A stretch of DNA of 64,000 nt. It comes from DATFVA01 sp963764235 (lineage in GTDB: Bacteria > Bacteroidota > Ignavibacteria > Ignavibacteriales > Ignavibacteriaceae). Shown here one piece after another: positions 1 to 8,920 of the stretch. Within the stretch, counting starts at the first letter, position 1. Every line of letters starts with the position of its first letter. A program made the position numbers and the translations under genes. The stretch spans positions 1 through 64,000 of the forward strand of contig CAVXRO010000007.1 of the NCBI GenBank assembly GCA_963764235.1, read 5' to 3'. The notes under the pieces were generated by a model. That model was not told the origin of the DNA. It worked only from the letters and a program-made list of their open reading frames with translations, and made no database searches.

Positions 1-144
1 AAAGAATTTTTAGCCGAAATTAGGAAGAATGAAATAACTTTTAAGATAGATATGGATTGTTATTTGATAACGGGTATTCCATTTTATAACTACGATAATG
101 AAAATGATTTTAGAAGGGAATTAGAATCCGTTTTGCAGATATAA
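1..144 (+). CDS. C-terminal fragment of unknown protein (cut by window edge)
   Basis: An open frame runs from the first base to a TAA stop at 142-144, giving 47 residues that end in RRELESVLQI. No start lies in the window, so the gene begins upstream. The fragment is acidic and lysine-rich and matches no family that I recognise. A strong hairpin terminator follows within ten bases, which supports a real gene end. It converges on the decayed integrase and so may belong to the same integrated element. Confidence 0.5.
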   Translation, partial: KEFLAEIRKNEITFKIDMDCYLITGIPFYNYDNENDFRRELESVLQI

Positions 145-150
145 AAGAAA

Positions 151-176
151 GCCGAAGTTGCACTTCGGCTTTTTAA
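151..176. terminator. Rho-independent terminator, probably bidirectional
   Basis: GCCGAAGT at 151-158, a 3-base loop, and ACTTCGGC at 162-169 form a perfect 8-bp stem followed by a T-run on the plus strand. The complement also ends in a T-rich stretch, so it can serve both the partial gene on its left and the leftward integrase relic on its right. Confidence 0.85.
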
Positions 177-191
177 ATATCAAGATTAGAA

Positions 192-1414
192 TCATCTTGC
201 ATTGACTAACCTTAAAGGGGCCCCCCCAAGTTTTATACATTTCTTCACGTTTGTGTTCATTTGCAATCTTCAAATATCTCTGCATCATTCGATATGTTGT
301 ATGTCCCGTAATTGCCATTATAACATCTGGTTTCATTCCCTTTTGAAGTGACAGACTGATAAAAGTTCTTCGTTGCTGTATGCGTCATATAAGTTCATAT
401 TTGGGGTGCACTTCTTCTTTTACGAATATTTCCCTGATATCGGACAATTTTTTCTAAGCTATTGATTTCAGCCTTCTTACACAATTCCTTTAAATAATCA
501 TTCATTTTCTGATTAGAAATAACAGGCAAAGGTTTTTGATGAGTTGAATATTTATCCAAAATTGATATAGCATAATGATTCAAAGGAATTTCGATAAGCT
601 GATGTGTTTTTTGTGTCCTTATTTGCCAAGTGTTTTCGCTGATATCCTCACGTGAGATGTTTAAGATATCCGAATACCGGACACCCGTAAAACATTGGAA
701 TACAAATGTGTCCCTCACTCGTTCAAGCTTTTCTTCATCCTCTTCAAATTTCATATTATAAAGTTTCATCAATTCTTCTTCGGTCAAATAAATAACTTCA
801 TTAGATTCATTTTTTCCGTGGAAAGATTTATAACTATTATTGTTTGTAAAGCCATTATTATTAGCCCAAATCAGAAAGCTTTTAAGAAACTGAATGTTTT
901 TATATGCGGTATTATTTAGCATTCCCTTTTTAGTTATTAGAAATGCAAAGAAATTTTCAAAAAAGGCGGGTGTAACCTTGTCGAAACTCATACGTTCATC
1001 GTATTCTTGTAATAAATCCTTAGCCCGACGCAGTTTATATCCGGAACGTTCCGTCACCTTTATCTTCTTGTAGTCCAAGAACTCTTCGTAAATGTCAAAA
1101 ATGCCTTTCTTTTTAGTGTTAAAAGTCTGTTTAACAGCTTCTGCAACCGTATCAAAACTTGAAGAGGGGTCTATCGAACGTATTTCACGCACAATCTTTT
1201 TGATTCTAAATTCAAAGTCGTCCAGATAATTATTAAGATGTCTAAGAGCACCCTTTTTAATATTGTCTTTGACTTTACGTGAATCGGCACGTTGAGATTT
1301 TTTATTCCACAGTTCGGGATTAATTTCTTCGCCAGTATGTAAGGGAAAAGTTTGGTCACCTTCCCTGAGATATAACCAGATTGCTTTTCTTCTGAGATAA
1401 TAATTGTATTTCAT
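192..1414 (-). pseudogene. Decayed tyrosine recombinase/integrase
   Basis: This is a Bacteroidota-type phage/transposon integrase: an N-terminal arm-binding domain (from MKYNYYLRRKAIWLYL), a SAM-like core-binding domain and a tyrosine recombinase catalytic domain. The first 1,020 bases (395-1414) are open for 339 codons and include the catalytic arginine in FTGVRYSDI and the lysine in RTQKTHQ. The end is broken. Restoring the family-like reading KEEVHPKYELMTHTARRTF requires removing one A from an AAAA run, two bases from CTTATATG and one A from GCAACG, all between about 361 and 435. The frame then gives HTARRTF (second Arg), ITGHTTYRMM (His) and QRYLKI (Tyr). A G7 run near 222-228 probably hides a fourth indel; without it the protein would end KTWGAPLRLVNAR at 192. 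All catalytic residues survive, but not in one frame. It is either a dead integrase or a badly sequenced one. Confidence 0.8.
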
Positions 1415-1479
1415 AGAGTTTCCTTTATTAATTAATTGATGAAATATACTCTATGAAGGTCTTCTTGTTCAACGTTCTT

Positions 1480-1501
1480 TGTTCACGGTATGTTCACGGT
1501 A
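1480..1501. repeat. Tandem 11-bp direct repeat TGTTCACGGTA
   Basis: TGTTCACGGTA occurs twice with no spacer (1480-1490 and 1491-1501), 66 bases upstream of the integrase start. Adjacent short direct repeats close to an integrase gene are typical of arm-type binding sites for the recombinase N-terminal domain. That role is inference. Confidence 0.55.
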
Positions 1502-1623
1502 GAATGACATCGTGAGGTATAATCTTGTTTTTCTATGTTTCGGAAATTATATGTAAACCTTGATTTTACAGTGTTTTCAGCATTTCCGCATTTTCCGTAA
1601 ATCATAAAAAACAATCTAATATT

Positions 1624-1651
1624 CAGGGTTCATCACCCGCCACCTCCACAA
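1624..1651 (+). other. tRNA/tmRNA 3'-end-like remnant, candidate attachment site
   Basis: The layout copies the end of a tRNA-like RNA: CAGGG (5' T-stem), a 7-base loop TTCATCA, CCCGC (3' T-stem), CACCTCC (acceptor 3' strand), A (discriminator), then CAA in place of CCA. Only three of five T-stem pairs hold and no 5' acceptor strand or anticodon arm lies upstream, so it is not a functional gene. Integrases commonly insert in the 3' end of tRNA or tmRNA genes and leave such fragments. It lies about 210 bases upstream of the integrase relic. Confidence 0.4.
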
Positions 1652-1900
1652 ATCCTATATATTAGTATATGCCAAAAACTTAAATGTTTAAGTGTGGGCT
1701 GAAATTAAACATTTACCATCCTCTGAAGACTCTCAAAGTATCACATAAGGAAAACAACATTAGGGAAGCTGTGATTGAATTTCACATAGGTCCTAAAAAA
1801 GTTAAAATTTCTTTGAAAACCGGGAATTAATCCTTTCAAAATTTCACATTTAAGTCCCTCTCAAATTAGATTTAATAATTTATAATTCTAAGTTAATTGT

Positions 1901-1935
1901 TTTACTTAGAGTAAGAATTTTGCATTCTAAGTAAA
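1901..1935. repeat. 10-bp inverted repeat with a third half-site
   Basis: TTTACTTAGA (1901-1910) and TCTAAGTAAA (1926-1935) are perfect inverted arms 15 bases apart. A further TCTAAGT half-site lies just upstream at about 1887-1893. Three copies in about 50 bases of intergenic DNA suggest a protein-binding region or a recombination site. There is no T-run to support a terminator. Confidence 0.45.
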
Positions 1936-2318
1936 GGAATGGAAAGTAATCTGAGGGAGCAGAAGCTACTTTTTGTTCGAAATTTCCTTTAACTAAAAAA
2001 TCCTGCCGAGGCAATTAACTTGCGGTCTCTCTTTATTTATTGGATTAGATTATTGAATATGTTATTCAATTACATTATTTTAAAATCAGATAGTGATACC
2101 CCGGTGCGGTGTAAAAACTTAGTGTATATAAGGGATCTACATGGATAAGGGAGTTTCTTCATTTTTGAATTTTCTATATTTTATCAATAATCAGTAAAAA
2201 ATTTTGTTTTAACCAGGTAGCTCATCTCTGACAAGCGGCATATACATATGCAGTCTGAAAGTAGATGATTTTATTACAGTATGAAAATGGTATTAATAAA
2301 ATAATTAGGGAGGCCCTT

Positions 2319-4055
2319 ATGAACAACAGGGTTACCTTATTTCTTTCAACCGTGTTGTCGGTTATATTTTTCTTCAATTGCAGGGATATTTATAGCCAGA
2401 ATGTTGGACAGGTTGCACGAATGAATATTAACAATATTGATCTGCCTCTGAACAATACCGGGACTATTGCCAATGTTATTGTCCCTGACGGTGGACCAAG
2501 TTATGGTTATTTTGAGGGCCACGAGTTTTTGTATTCAGCAGGATTCTTCATGAGCGGGTTTATAAACGACAGTCTGTGGGCTAACGGGGTTCAGGGCAGT
2601 GAACTTCTGGAAGATTATCAGCCGGGAACTGTTGGAATGGATTCTGCAGATCCACTGGCTTCGCTATACAAACTTAATTCTTCTGATATTCCTTTCGGGC
2701 AGAGCTGGCAGGACTGGAGTGATGCAGTCGCACTTGGTGCAAAGTTCTATGATGGTGATGGTGATGGTCAGTATAATCCGGTGGATTTAAATAATAATGG
2801 TGTGTGGGATCCTGACGAGGACAAACCTGATGTTATAGGGGATGAAAGCTACTGGTGTGTTTATAATGATGGTGTCCCGGCAAATGAGAGAAGGTGGGGA
2901 TCAGAACCGCAGGGGATTGAAATAAGACAGACAATGTTTGCTTTTCAATCCACGCAGAGTCTTGGGAATGTTGTTTTTGTACGTTACAGGATTAAAAATA
3001 CTGGTCTGCTTACAGATACTCTCTTTAACGTTTATTTCTGCCATTTTGCTGATGCCGATATTGGAGAGGTTGGTGGATTTTTTTACAACTTTGTAGGCTG
3101 TGATACACTAAGAAATGCCAGCTATACATATCTCAAGGAACCAAGTCCTCTGGACTGGGGAGATAATCCACCCTGTTTTCTGACCGACCTGTTAACAGGA
3201 CCAATGTCTTATATTTCAGGTGTATCCTTCGAAGATGTGAACGGTAATGAGCTTTATGATGAGGGAATTGATATTCCTCTCGATTCTGCATACAATTTCA
3301 GAGGTCCCCTTGGTGTCCCGGTTTATCCAGGAGCACTAAATTTAGATATGACTTCTGCGATTTTCGGCCTCGGTGGGGATCCTAATCTGGGAGATCCTTC
3401 AACCGCTGTACAGGCACGGAATAATTTACTTGGAAAAACCATTACCGGAGTAATTCTTGATCCCTGTACATGGCCTTATGCACAGGTTTTCGGCGGGGTA
3501 TCCTGTTCTCAAGTTGATCCTTATTACTGGACCTCGGGGGACCCTCTATCAAATACCGGATGGATTTCAACAAGTGAAGGCGATGCACGGGATGCCCAAT
3601 CCACAGGACCATTTAATCTGGTAAAAAATAAAGAGATGGAAATCCTGTTCGCCTTTATTGTAGGGCGTGGAAACTCTGCTCTGGGCTCGGTAACTGTTGC
3701 AAAAAATATTTCCGATGAGATACAGAATTTATATGAGAATAATTTCGGTTACCCATATGTGCTCGGAATAAATGATAAACAACCGGACAGGCTGGACTTT
3801 GTACTTTATCAGAATTATCCAAATCCCTTTAATCCGGCTACGATTATTAATTATCAAATAGCGAAGAACAATTTTGTTATCTTGAAGATTTATAACACTT
3901 TAGGTGAAGAGGTAGCAACGCTGGTAAAAGAAGAAAAACCAGCCGGAAAATATGAAGTAGTGTTTGATGGAAGCAATCTGCCGAGTGGTGTTTATATATA
4001 CACAATGACCACAGAAAATTATTCTTCGGCAAAAAAGCTGATTTTGTTGAAATAA
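2319..4055 (+). CDS. T9SS-sorted secreted protein of unknown function
   Basis: The protein has 578 residues from the ATG at 2319, chosen because AGGGAGG lies just upstream and a signal peptide follows directly (MNNRVTLFLSTVLSVIFFFN, cleavage probably near IYSQ). An earlier in-frame start at 2265 has no ribosome site. The middle contains an acidic, dockerin/thrombospondin-3-like stretch, DGDGDGQYNPVDLNNNG and DPDEDKPD, likely to bind calcium. The last about 85 residues are a T9SS type A sorting domain (NYPNPFNPATIINYQI near the start, LPSGVYIYTM and KKLILLK at the end). It is expected to be exported by Sec, moved across the outer membrane by T9SS and released or anchored at the surface. The central region is shared by many secreted proteins of this lineage, but no enzyme motif is visible. 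Confidence 0.85.
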   Translation: MNNRVTLFLSTVLSVIFFFNCRDIYSQNVGQVARMNINNIDLPLNNTGTIANVIVPDGGPSYGYFEGHEFLYSAGFFMSGFINDSLWANGVQGSELLEDYQPGTVGMDSADPLASLYKLNSSDIPFGQSWQDWSDAVALGAKFYDGDGDGQYNPVDLNNNGVWDPDEDKPDVIGDESYWCVYNDGVPANERRWGSEPQGIEIRQTMFAFQSTQSLGNVVFVRYRIKNTGLLTDTLFNVYFCHFADADIGEVGGFFYNFVGCDTLRNASYTYLKEPSPLDWGDNPPCFLTDLLTGPMSYISGVSFEDVNGNELYDEGIDIPLDSAYNFRGPLGVPVYPGALNLDMTSAIFGLGGDPNLGDPSTAVQARNNLLGKTITGVILDPCTWPYAQVFGGVSCSQVDPYYWTSGDPLSNTGWISTSEGDARDAQSTGPFNLVKNKEMEILFAFIVGRGNSALGSVTVAKNISDEIQNLYENNFGYPYVLGINDKQPDRLDFVLYQNYPNPFNPATIINYQIAKNNFVILKIYNTLGEEVATLVKEEKPAGKYEVVFDGSNLPSGVYIYTMTTENYSSAKKLILLK

Positions 4056-4234
4056 AAACTGCTAATGAATAACGGGGTTTGGAAGTAAAATAGCCGATTC
4101 CTTCAGCTGAACACGGCGAAGAGGCCCGGATCCTTTAAAAGGAATTGTGAGGAAATTTTTGCAATAATTCCGACATCCAATAATTTGGACTGTAAACTAA
4201 AAATTAAAAGATCACACAGCTTGTTGATATAATT

Positions 4235-4642
4235 TTACAGATCATAGTCCAAATCAATCTGAGCACCGTCTTTGGTAGCGCTATATCGGCCCGTGCCTTG
4301 TATACCTTTTAATTCTCCCATTCCTGAACCTGAAATTATATTTAGAACTGAACTTGCTGCTCCATTTTCGAATGTTCCCCGATCTTCGAGCGCAAAACTG
4401 CCTTTGCTGCCATGAATTGTTCCAACAAATCTGATTAAACCAACGTAAACGGCAGACGATTTATGCTGGTCTTTCTCGTCGAAATTCTTATAATACATCA
4501 GGTATTCCACAAACGCCTTACCATCGAGCTCTCCTTTCATTTGGTATTCGACCGCCGCTTTCGTCATTTTCATTTCCGGAGATATTTGTTCGTATGGATT
4601 CTCTTCCCATTTTTTTACAGTATATGTACCTTTGGCTCGCAT
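4235..4642 (-). CDS. DUF3224 family protein
   Basis: The protein has 135 residues, begins MRAKGTYTVKKWEENPY and carries the DUF3224 pattern: an N-terminal GTYxVxxWEExPY strand, GxIxGSKGSFALEDRGTFE in the middle and a glycine-rich ISGSGMGELKGIQGTG near the end. The family is a small beta-barrel related in shape to avidin or allene oxide cyclase folds and has no proven biochemical role. There is no signal peptide, so it is predicted cytoplasmic. It is convergent with the preceding T9SS protein and monocistronic. Confidence 0.85.
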   Translation of the reverse strand: MRAKGTYTVKKWEENPYEQISPEMKMTKAAVEYQMKGELDGKAFVEYLMYYKNFDEKDQHKSSAVYVGLIRFVGTIHGSKGSFALEDRGTFENGAASSVLNIISGSGMGELKGIQGTGRYSATKDGAQIDLDYDL

Positions 4643-4747
4643 AAGAAAACTCCTTTTTGATTTTTAACCTACTCACTCTAATCTACTAACTGCAGTCTGA
4701 AATATAAAATACCTAGAAAAAAAGGGTGATCGAGGCTTACCTGATGT

Positions 4748-5542
4748 TCATTTTGATAGAATCAATTTGTTTGAGTCAATGAAATCATTTTTTAGTTTTC
4801 CCATGAGTGTCATAGCTTGGTATGCAATATCAGAATTCGATAAAATGTATTCGATCATCAAAGTAGCTGACAGCTCAGGGGTGAATTCAACAAGTCCTTT
4901 AATTCTAAAGACGGATCCAAGTTTATAATCAAAATCTTTTTGGGGAGAAACTGCATAAACTTTATCATTGAAGTATTTATCTACTTAGTATGTCAGGCTG
5001 ACCAGTTCATCAAAATTAAAATTGGTAAATGCTATACCAAGGCTAATTCCATACCTGGGGTAATGATAAAAGAATTTTTCATAATCATTCTTAGTTTCAT
5101 TAAGCAGCGTGATATTTGTTAAAGCATTCTGAAGTTTTTTTATCCGATTATTTATTTCTTCTTTTTCGACCCAGACAAATGAAAGCTGGGCTGGATTCTC
5201 CCCCACAGTATATTCACCCGCCTTGATCTTTTCGTAATTGGTTATCCTCTCAGCTATGTTAAACAGACTCACTTCCTTTAGAGTAATTTTCCTTTCCAGC
5301 GATCCCTTTTCATCCCCGAAGATAATCCTTGCAGAATAGACCTTATCCGAATCTCTGGCTATGTAAGCTAACTGGAAGTTGACGTCAGTCGAAAATAGCC
5401 CATAATAATTTCTCTCACTCAATTCAATGAAGGGGCCTATTTGGGGACAAAGGATAATAACTTCAACACTGTCCTGTGCTTTAACAGAATAATGAAGGAT
5501 TAAGATAAATAATACTGCTAAAAGGAAGGCTTGCTTTTTCAT
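4748..5542 (-). pseudogene. Secreted protein of unknown function interrupted by an in-frame stop
   Basis: The first 185 codons (4985-5542) start with a signal peptide (MKKQAFLLAVLFILILHYSV, cleavage near VKAQD) and stop at a TAA at 4985-4987. The same frame then continues open for a further 78 codons, from VDKYFNDKVYAVSPQKDF to DSNKLILSK, ending in TGA at 4748-4750. The composition matches across the stop, so a single gene of about 264 codons has acquired one nonsense codon. It could be a true nonsense mutation, a base-calling error or, less likely, a natural stop followed by chance coding. No domain is recognised. Confidence 0.6.
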
Positions 5543-5741
5543 TTGTTATCCTCTTTGGGTTCATTCCCAGAATCTCACTATTAATAATCTAATAGTTATT
5601 CTGGATGCAGGATAATTAGATTTGTATTAACAATTGTCATAGAATTGTAAAAAATATTCCTGAATCCCATGGGTTTTTCACATGGAGGGTAAAGATATCC
5701 TTCCCTTAATACCAGCGATTGGTCAAAGATCACTACCTCAT

Positions 5742-6176
5742 TTATTTTCCAGGGAGATCCAATACATTCTGTTTAAAAGAGGAGGAAATGTTTTGGGCAG
5801 TGGAATCCAGTTCAGATTCCTTTGCTGTTGATAGAATTGAAGTAAGGTATTCATAATTGTTCGGACCTTCACAGTGGGAAGGTGCAAGAAATATGGTTGA
5901 TATTACATAACCGAGATTTTCACCTTCACTCGTGCGGTTCTGAAACATCATTATGTTAATCTTAAAATCTTCATTATTGTTAAGTAATTCAACATCATTC
6001 AGTTTCAGCAATTTTCCTTTGACGAAGTTTGTAAATCGTGTTTTGACTTCATCCGGTGTTTTTTGATTTGTCGTTACTTCCACCAGCACTCCCGCTTTTT
6101 TCGTCTGAGCTGTACCTAATTGTGAGGGAATTATAAGGAGTACTAACAGCAGGCAAAGTTTGATTTCGATTTTCAT
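5742..6176 (-). CDS. Small secreted protein of unknown function
   Basis: The protein has 144 residues with a clear signal peptide (MKIEIKLCLLLVLLIIPSQL, cleavage near GTAQ). The mature part is a mixed alpha/beta stretch without cysteines that matter or recognisable motifs. It probably acts in the periplasm. It lies in the same direction as the nonsense-disrupted secreted gene about 200 bases downstream, and the two may have been expressed together. Confidence 0.6.
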   Translation of the reverse strand: MKIEIKLCLLLVLLIIPSQLGTAQTKKAGVLVEVTTNQKTPDEVKTRFTNFVKGKLLKLNDVELLNNNEDFKINIMMFQNRTSEGENLGYVISTIFLAPSHCEGPNNYEYLTSILSTAKESELDSTAQNISSSFKQNVLDLPGK

Positions 6177-6206
6177 ATTTTCTGCCTTATAAAATATTTA
6201 CTTTAT

Positions 6207-6256
6207 TACTTAGAGATTGCTTCGCTCGAAGACTCGCTTGCAAAGACGCTCAATGA
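6207..6256. repeat. Possible dispersed GATTGCTTCG-type intergenic repeat
   Basis: The stretch GAGATTGCTTCGCTCGAAG...CTTGCAAAGACGCTCAATGAC resembles a short intergenic repeat (GATTGCTTCG...CGCAATGACG) seen in many environmental genomes. Only one copy is in this window, so its repeat status rests on resemblance alone. Confidence 0.3.
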
Positions 6257-6305
6257 CTCTAACTTATGATTTTAGCTGCAGTTCAGGTGTGACTAAGAAT
6301 AGAAA

Positions 6306-6335
6306 CAAAATGGGGAGATTGCTCTCCCCATTTTG
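6306..6335 (-). terminator. Terminator of the 5'-nucleotidase gene
   Basis: CAAAATGGGGAGA (6306-6318) and TCTCCCCATTTTG (6323-6335) form a perfect 13-bp hairpin with a 4-base loop, 10 bases after the stop codon of the leftward nucleotidase gene. On the minus strand the hairpin is followed by TTTCT. Confidence 0.9.
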
Positions 6336-6344
6336 TTAGTGCCC

Positions 6345-8660
6345 CTATTTTGTCAGGATCATTTTTCTTGTTTGGGCATGATTGCCTGCTCTTAATGAGT
6401 AGATGTATACTCCGCTAACAAGTTTTGTAGCATTGAATGTTGCTGTGTAATTCCCGGGTGCACGTTTTTCATTGACCAGAGAAGCTACTTCGTTTCCCAG
6501 TATATCGTAGATTTTCAGCGTCACAAAACTTTCTTCGGGGATGGAATATTGTATCGTTGTTGTGGGATTGAAAGGGTTCGGGTAATTCTGCTCCAACCCG
6601 TATTCATTAAGAGAATTTAATACATCATTTCCTTTAACAAACGATTGATTCAGAATGTTTATATAACCGCCGGCAACAGGGTTCATAACCAGATTATCGT
6701 AAATAATTCTGTCGCCATCCAGTTTATCCCAGATAGTAATTTTAATTGAATCTCCTGAACTTCCCCCATCAAATGCGGTGATAAGAAAACCATAGCGGCC
6801 TTTGCCTGTATTTTTTCCTTCACCCCTTATTGTGATAACATTGTCTTCTGCTAAAAGACATTCAAGAGAATTTCCGGTAAGGTTTATTCCGCCGGCTGGA
6901 AATTTAATTTTAACTACACCCTGTGCAGAGTTCGGATGATTTATGTTATGTATGTTCATATTAAAGTTAAGGATTCCGGTTATTTCCGGATCGGGAAGAA
7001 ACGCCCCCGGCTGCGAGTTGATCCAACCGTTTGATTCAATTTTGTTCGGAGTTAAACGGTTCCCGACGTTAATAACTCTTCCGATTTCCTTCGGGTGAAC
7101 GAAATTATTCTGTGCAGTAATATATCCGGCGCAGGCTTCAAACTCGGTTACTCCCGTAAGTATTTCAGGATCTGAATAAGGTATACCGGTGTAATCCAGT
7201 ATCGCAAGTACAAACTCGCTTGCGGTTATTGAGTAAACGGCAGAAGGATTAAGCGGCTGACCATTAACTGTTGCAGAAACAACTCTTTCTCCTGAGGGTT
7301 TACCGGCATCGTATTTATACTCGATTCCGGATACCTGAATGAAATATTCATCATTCTTCTCGATCTCACTTAATCCGAACTCCAGTCCCATCCATAAAGC
7401 CTCACCGGTCATTTTGAATGTTGCCAGTTGATAGCCCAGGGTGTTGACAGTATTAAAGCCATATCCATTTATTCTGAAGATATCAGAAAGCGTAAAGGTT
7501 CCCGGCCATAAGGGAAGGGCAGTGGACCCGCCGGCATGAATTGCTATATCGGTTCCGGTCATTGATCTGAAGGCATCTGTTACCAGGTTGCCGATCGGAG
7601 TATCATGGGCTCCAAGGGAAGTTAAATTAACAGCCTCCTCTTTACAAAATGCATCAGCATAACCGAACGGCTGTGTGTAGAATGGTATACCATAGTATGA
7701 CTCAATGTCGGCGATCATTGAACTGACCATCGCTTTGACTGACGGTTCTTCGGGAATGTTTTCATCGAGCGGGATTAAGGAATAATCGAGCAGATCAACA
7801 TTTCCCCCGGCATCAACGGTCAGGAGCATTTTGCCGACATACAGATAGTTTGATCCTGCCTGGGCAATCCATGTTGTTCCGCCCAGAGGATTGGGAACGG
7901 CAATTGGTGTACTGTACTTGTAATGGTCGTGACCCCCTATAATAGCGTCAATCCCCGGAACCATAGAAGCAACAGCCATATCAAACTCTACTCCTAAATG
8001 GGAAAGGAGAATTACAACATCACAGTTCTCAACATTGCGAAGGATATAAGCCGTGGTTCCTGCTATCGTCATAATCTGCTCGATATCATCTTCAATTAGA
8101 ACCGGAGAAGGCTGTGAAAGTATATTGGTTGCAGGAGTTATGAGTCCGAAGATACCAACCTTTACGGAACCAATATCTTTAGTAGTATAATCGTATATGT
8201 ATTGATCAAGATCGGGGACCGCAGAGGCATCTATGTTTGCTCCGAGCAGGGGAAATGCATCTGATGGCGACGGAAAGACATTCTGTAATGATCCAAGCAG
8301 TGCGGCTGGAGTCAGGTCAAATTCATGGTTACCGACTGCCATAGCATCAAACCCGATCATACTCATCCAGGTTAATTCCGGTACCTGGAAGTAACTGTTG
8401 AAAAAAAGATCGCCGATTGAAATATCTCCGGCATGGAGCAAAAGCAGATTAGGATCAATACTTCTTTCATAACCGATCAAGGAAGCTGCTCGCGCTATTC
8501 CTCCCAGCGTTCCCTCAAGGTTTTGATCGCGTGGACCAATGGCAGCCAGGGTTGAATGTGAATCGTTTACATGCAGTATTGTAATCGTATCGGTTTGAGC
8601 AAATGCATTTAATGCAATGAGAGTAAAAGTTAGAATAATGTAGTAACGAATTCTTAACAT
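6345..8660 (-). CDS. Secreted 5'-nucleotidase/metallophosphoesterase with T9SS sorting domain
   Basis: The protein has 771 residues and a signal peptide (residues 1-21, ending NAFAQ). An N-terminal calcineurin-type metallophosphoesterase domain carries the dimetal ligands in order: D33 and H35 in HVNDSH, D79 in HAGDISIGD, GNHEFD near 110-115 and GGHDHY near 240. A UshA-type C-terminal nucleotide-binding domain follows at about 330-520. A beta-rich linker leads to a T9SS type A domain over the last about 85 residues (NYPNPFNPTTTIQYSI ... RKMILTK). The family hydrolyses 5'-nucleotides and related phosphate esters outside the inner membrane, which makes phosphate and nucleosides available. It is monocistronic with its own terminator and is divergent from the TrmB-type regulator gene. 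Confidence 0.9.
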   Translation of the reverse strand: MLRIRYYIILTFTLIALNAFAQTDTITILHVNDSHSTLAAIGPRDQNLEGTLGGIARAASLIGYERSIDPNLLLLHAGDISIGDLFFNSYFQVPELTWMSMIGFDAMAVGNHEFDLTPAALLGSLQNVFPSPSDAFPLLGANIDASAVPDLDQYIYDYTTKDIGSVKVGIFGLITPATNILSQPSPVLIEDDIEQIMTIAGTTAYILRNVENCDVVILLSHLGVEFDMAVASMVPGIDAIIGGHDHYKYSTPIAVPNPLGGTTWIAQAGSNYLYVGKMLLTVDAGGNVDLLDYSLIPLDENIPEEPSVKAMVSSMIADIESYYGIPFYTQPFGYADAFCKEEAVNLTSLGAHDTPIGNLVTDAFRSMTGTDIAIHAGGSTALPLWPGTFTLSDIFRINGYGFNTVNTLGYQLATFKMTGEALWMGLEFGLSEIEKNDEYFIQVSGIEYKYDAGKPSGERVVSATVNGQPLNPSAVYSITASEFVLAILDYTGIPYSDPEILTGVTEFEACAGYITAQNNFVHPKEIGRVINVGNRLTPNKIESNGWINSQPGAFLPDPEITGILNFNMNIHNINHPNSAQGVVKIKFPAGGINLTGNSLECLLAEDNVITIRGEGKNTGKGRYGFLITAFDGGSSGDSIKITIWDKLDGDRIIYDNLVMNPVAGGYINILNQSFVKGNDVLNSLNEYGLEQNYPNPFNPTTTIQYSIPEESFVTLKIYDILGNEVASLVNEKRAPGNYTATFNATKLVSGVYIYSLRAGNHAQTRKMILTK

Positions 8661-8861
8661 TGAACACCTCTTAATTTTTGTTGATGATTTCTATTCCTTT
8701 GTCGGAAACCTAAGGCTTTCGCGCGCTGCATTTGTCAAAAAAATGTCAAAACTTTGTAAGAATCTCTCCTTTGATTACAGAAATAATTCCCTGCGTCTCA
8801 TTATGAGGAAAATTTTTAAGCATCAGACTGTTGCAAGTTTGAAAGTATATATCTAATTTTC

Positions 8862-8886
8862 TGTATCCCTTTATGTAAGGGATACA
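8862..8886. promoter_or_regulatory. Perfect palindromic operator upstream of the TrmB-type regulator
   Basis: TGTATCCCTT (8862-8871), a 5-base spacer and AAGGGATACA (8877-8886) form a perfect 10-5-10 inverted repeat, 34 bases before the regulator start codon and in the gap shared with the divergent nucleotidase gene. TrmB-family proteins bind palindromes, so autoregulation is the simplest reading. There is no T-run, so it is not a terminator. Confidence 0.65.
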
Positions 8887-8920
8887 ATATAAAGCCCTAA
8901 ATTAGCCTAAAAAGAGGATT

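Larger units (their letters stand above)
1415..2318. other. Long intergenic region at the island boundary
   Basis: About 900 bases without a supportable gene. Apart from the 11-bp tandem repeat, the tRNA-like end and the TCTAAGT inverted repeat, I see ATTGAATA-TGT-TATTCAAT (2052-2070, an 8-bp hairpin). The DNA is clearly more AT-rich than the coding region to the right. A good Shine-Dalgarno stretch, AGGGAGG at 2307-2313, closes the region before the next gene. Confidence 0.5.

Noticed and set aside
1500..1655. Possible complete tRNA or tmRNA gene ending near 1651
   Set aside because: No complementary 5' acceptor strand, no anticodon arm and a poor T-stem. Only the 3'-end-like piece can be defended.
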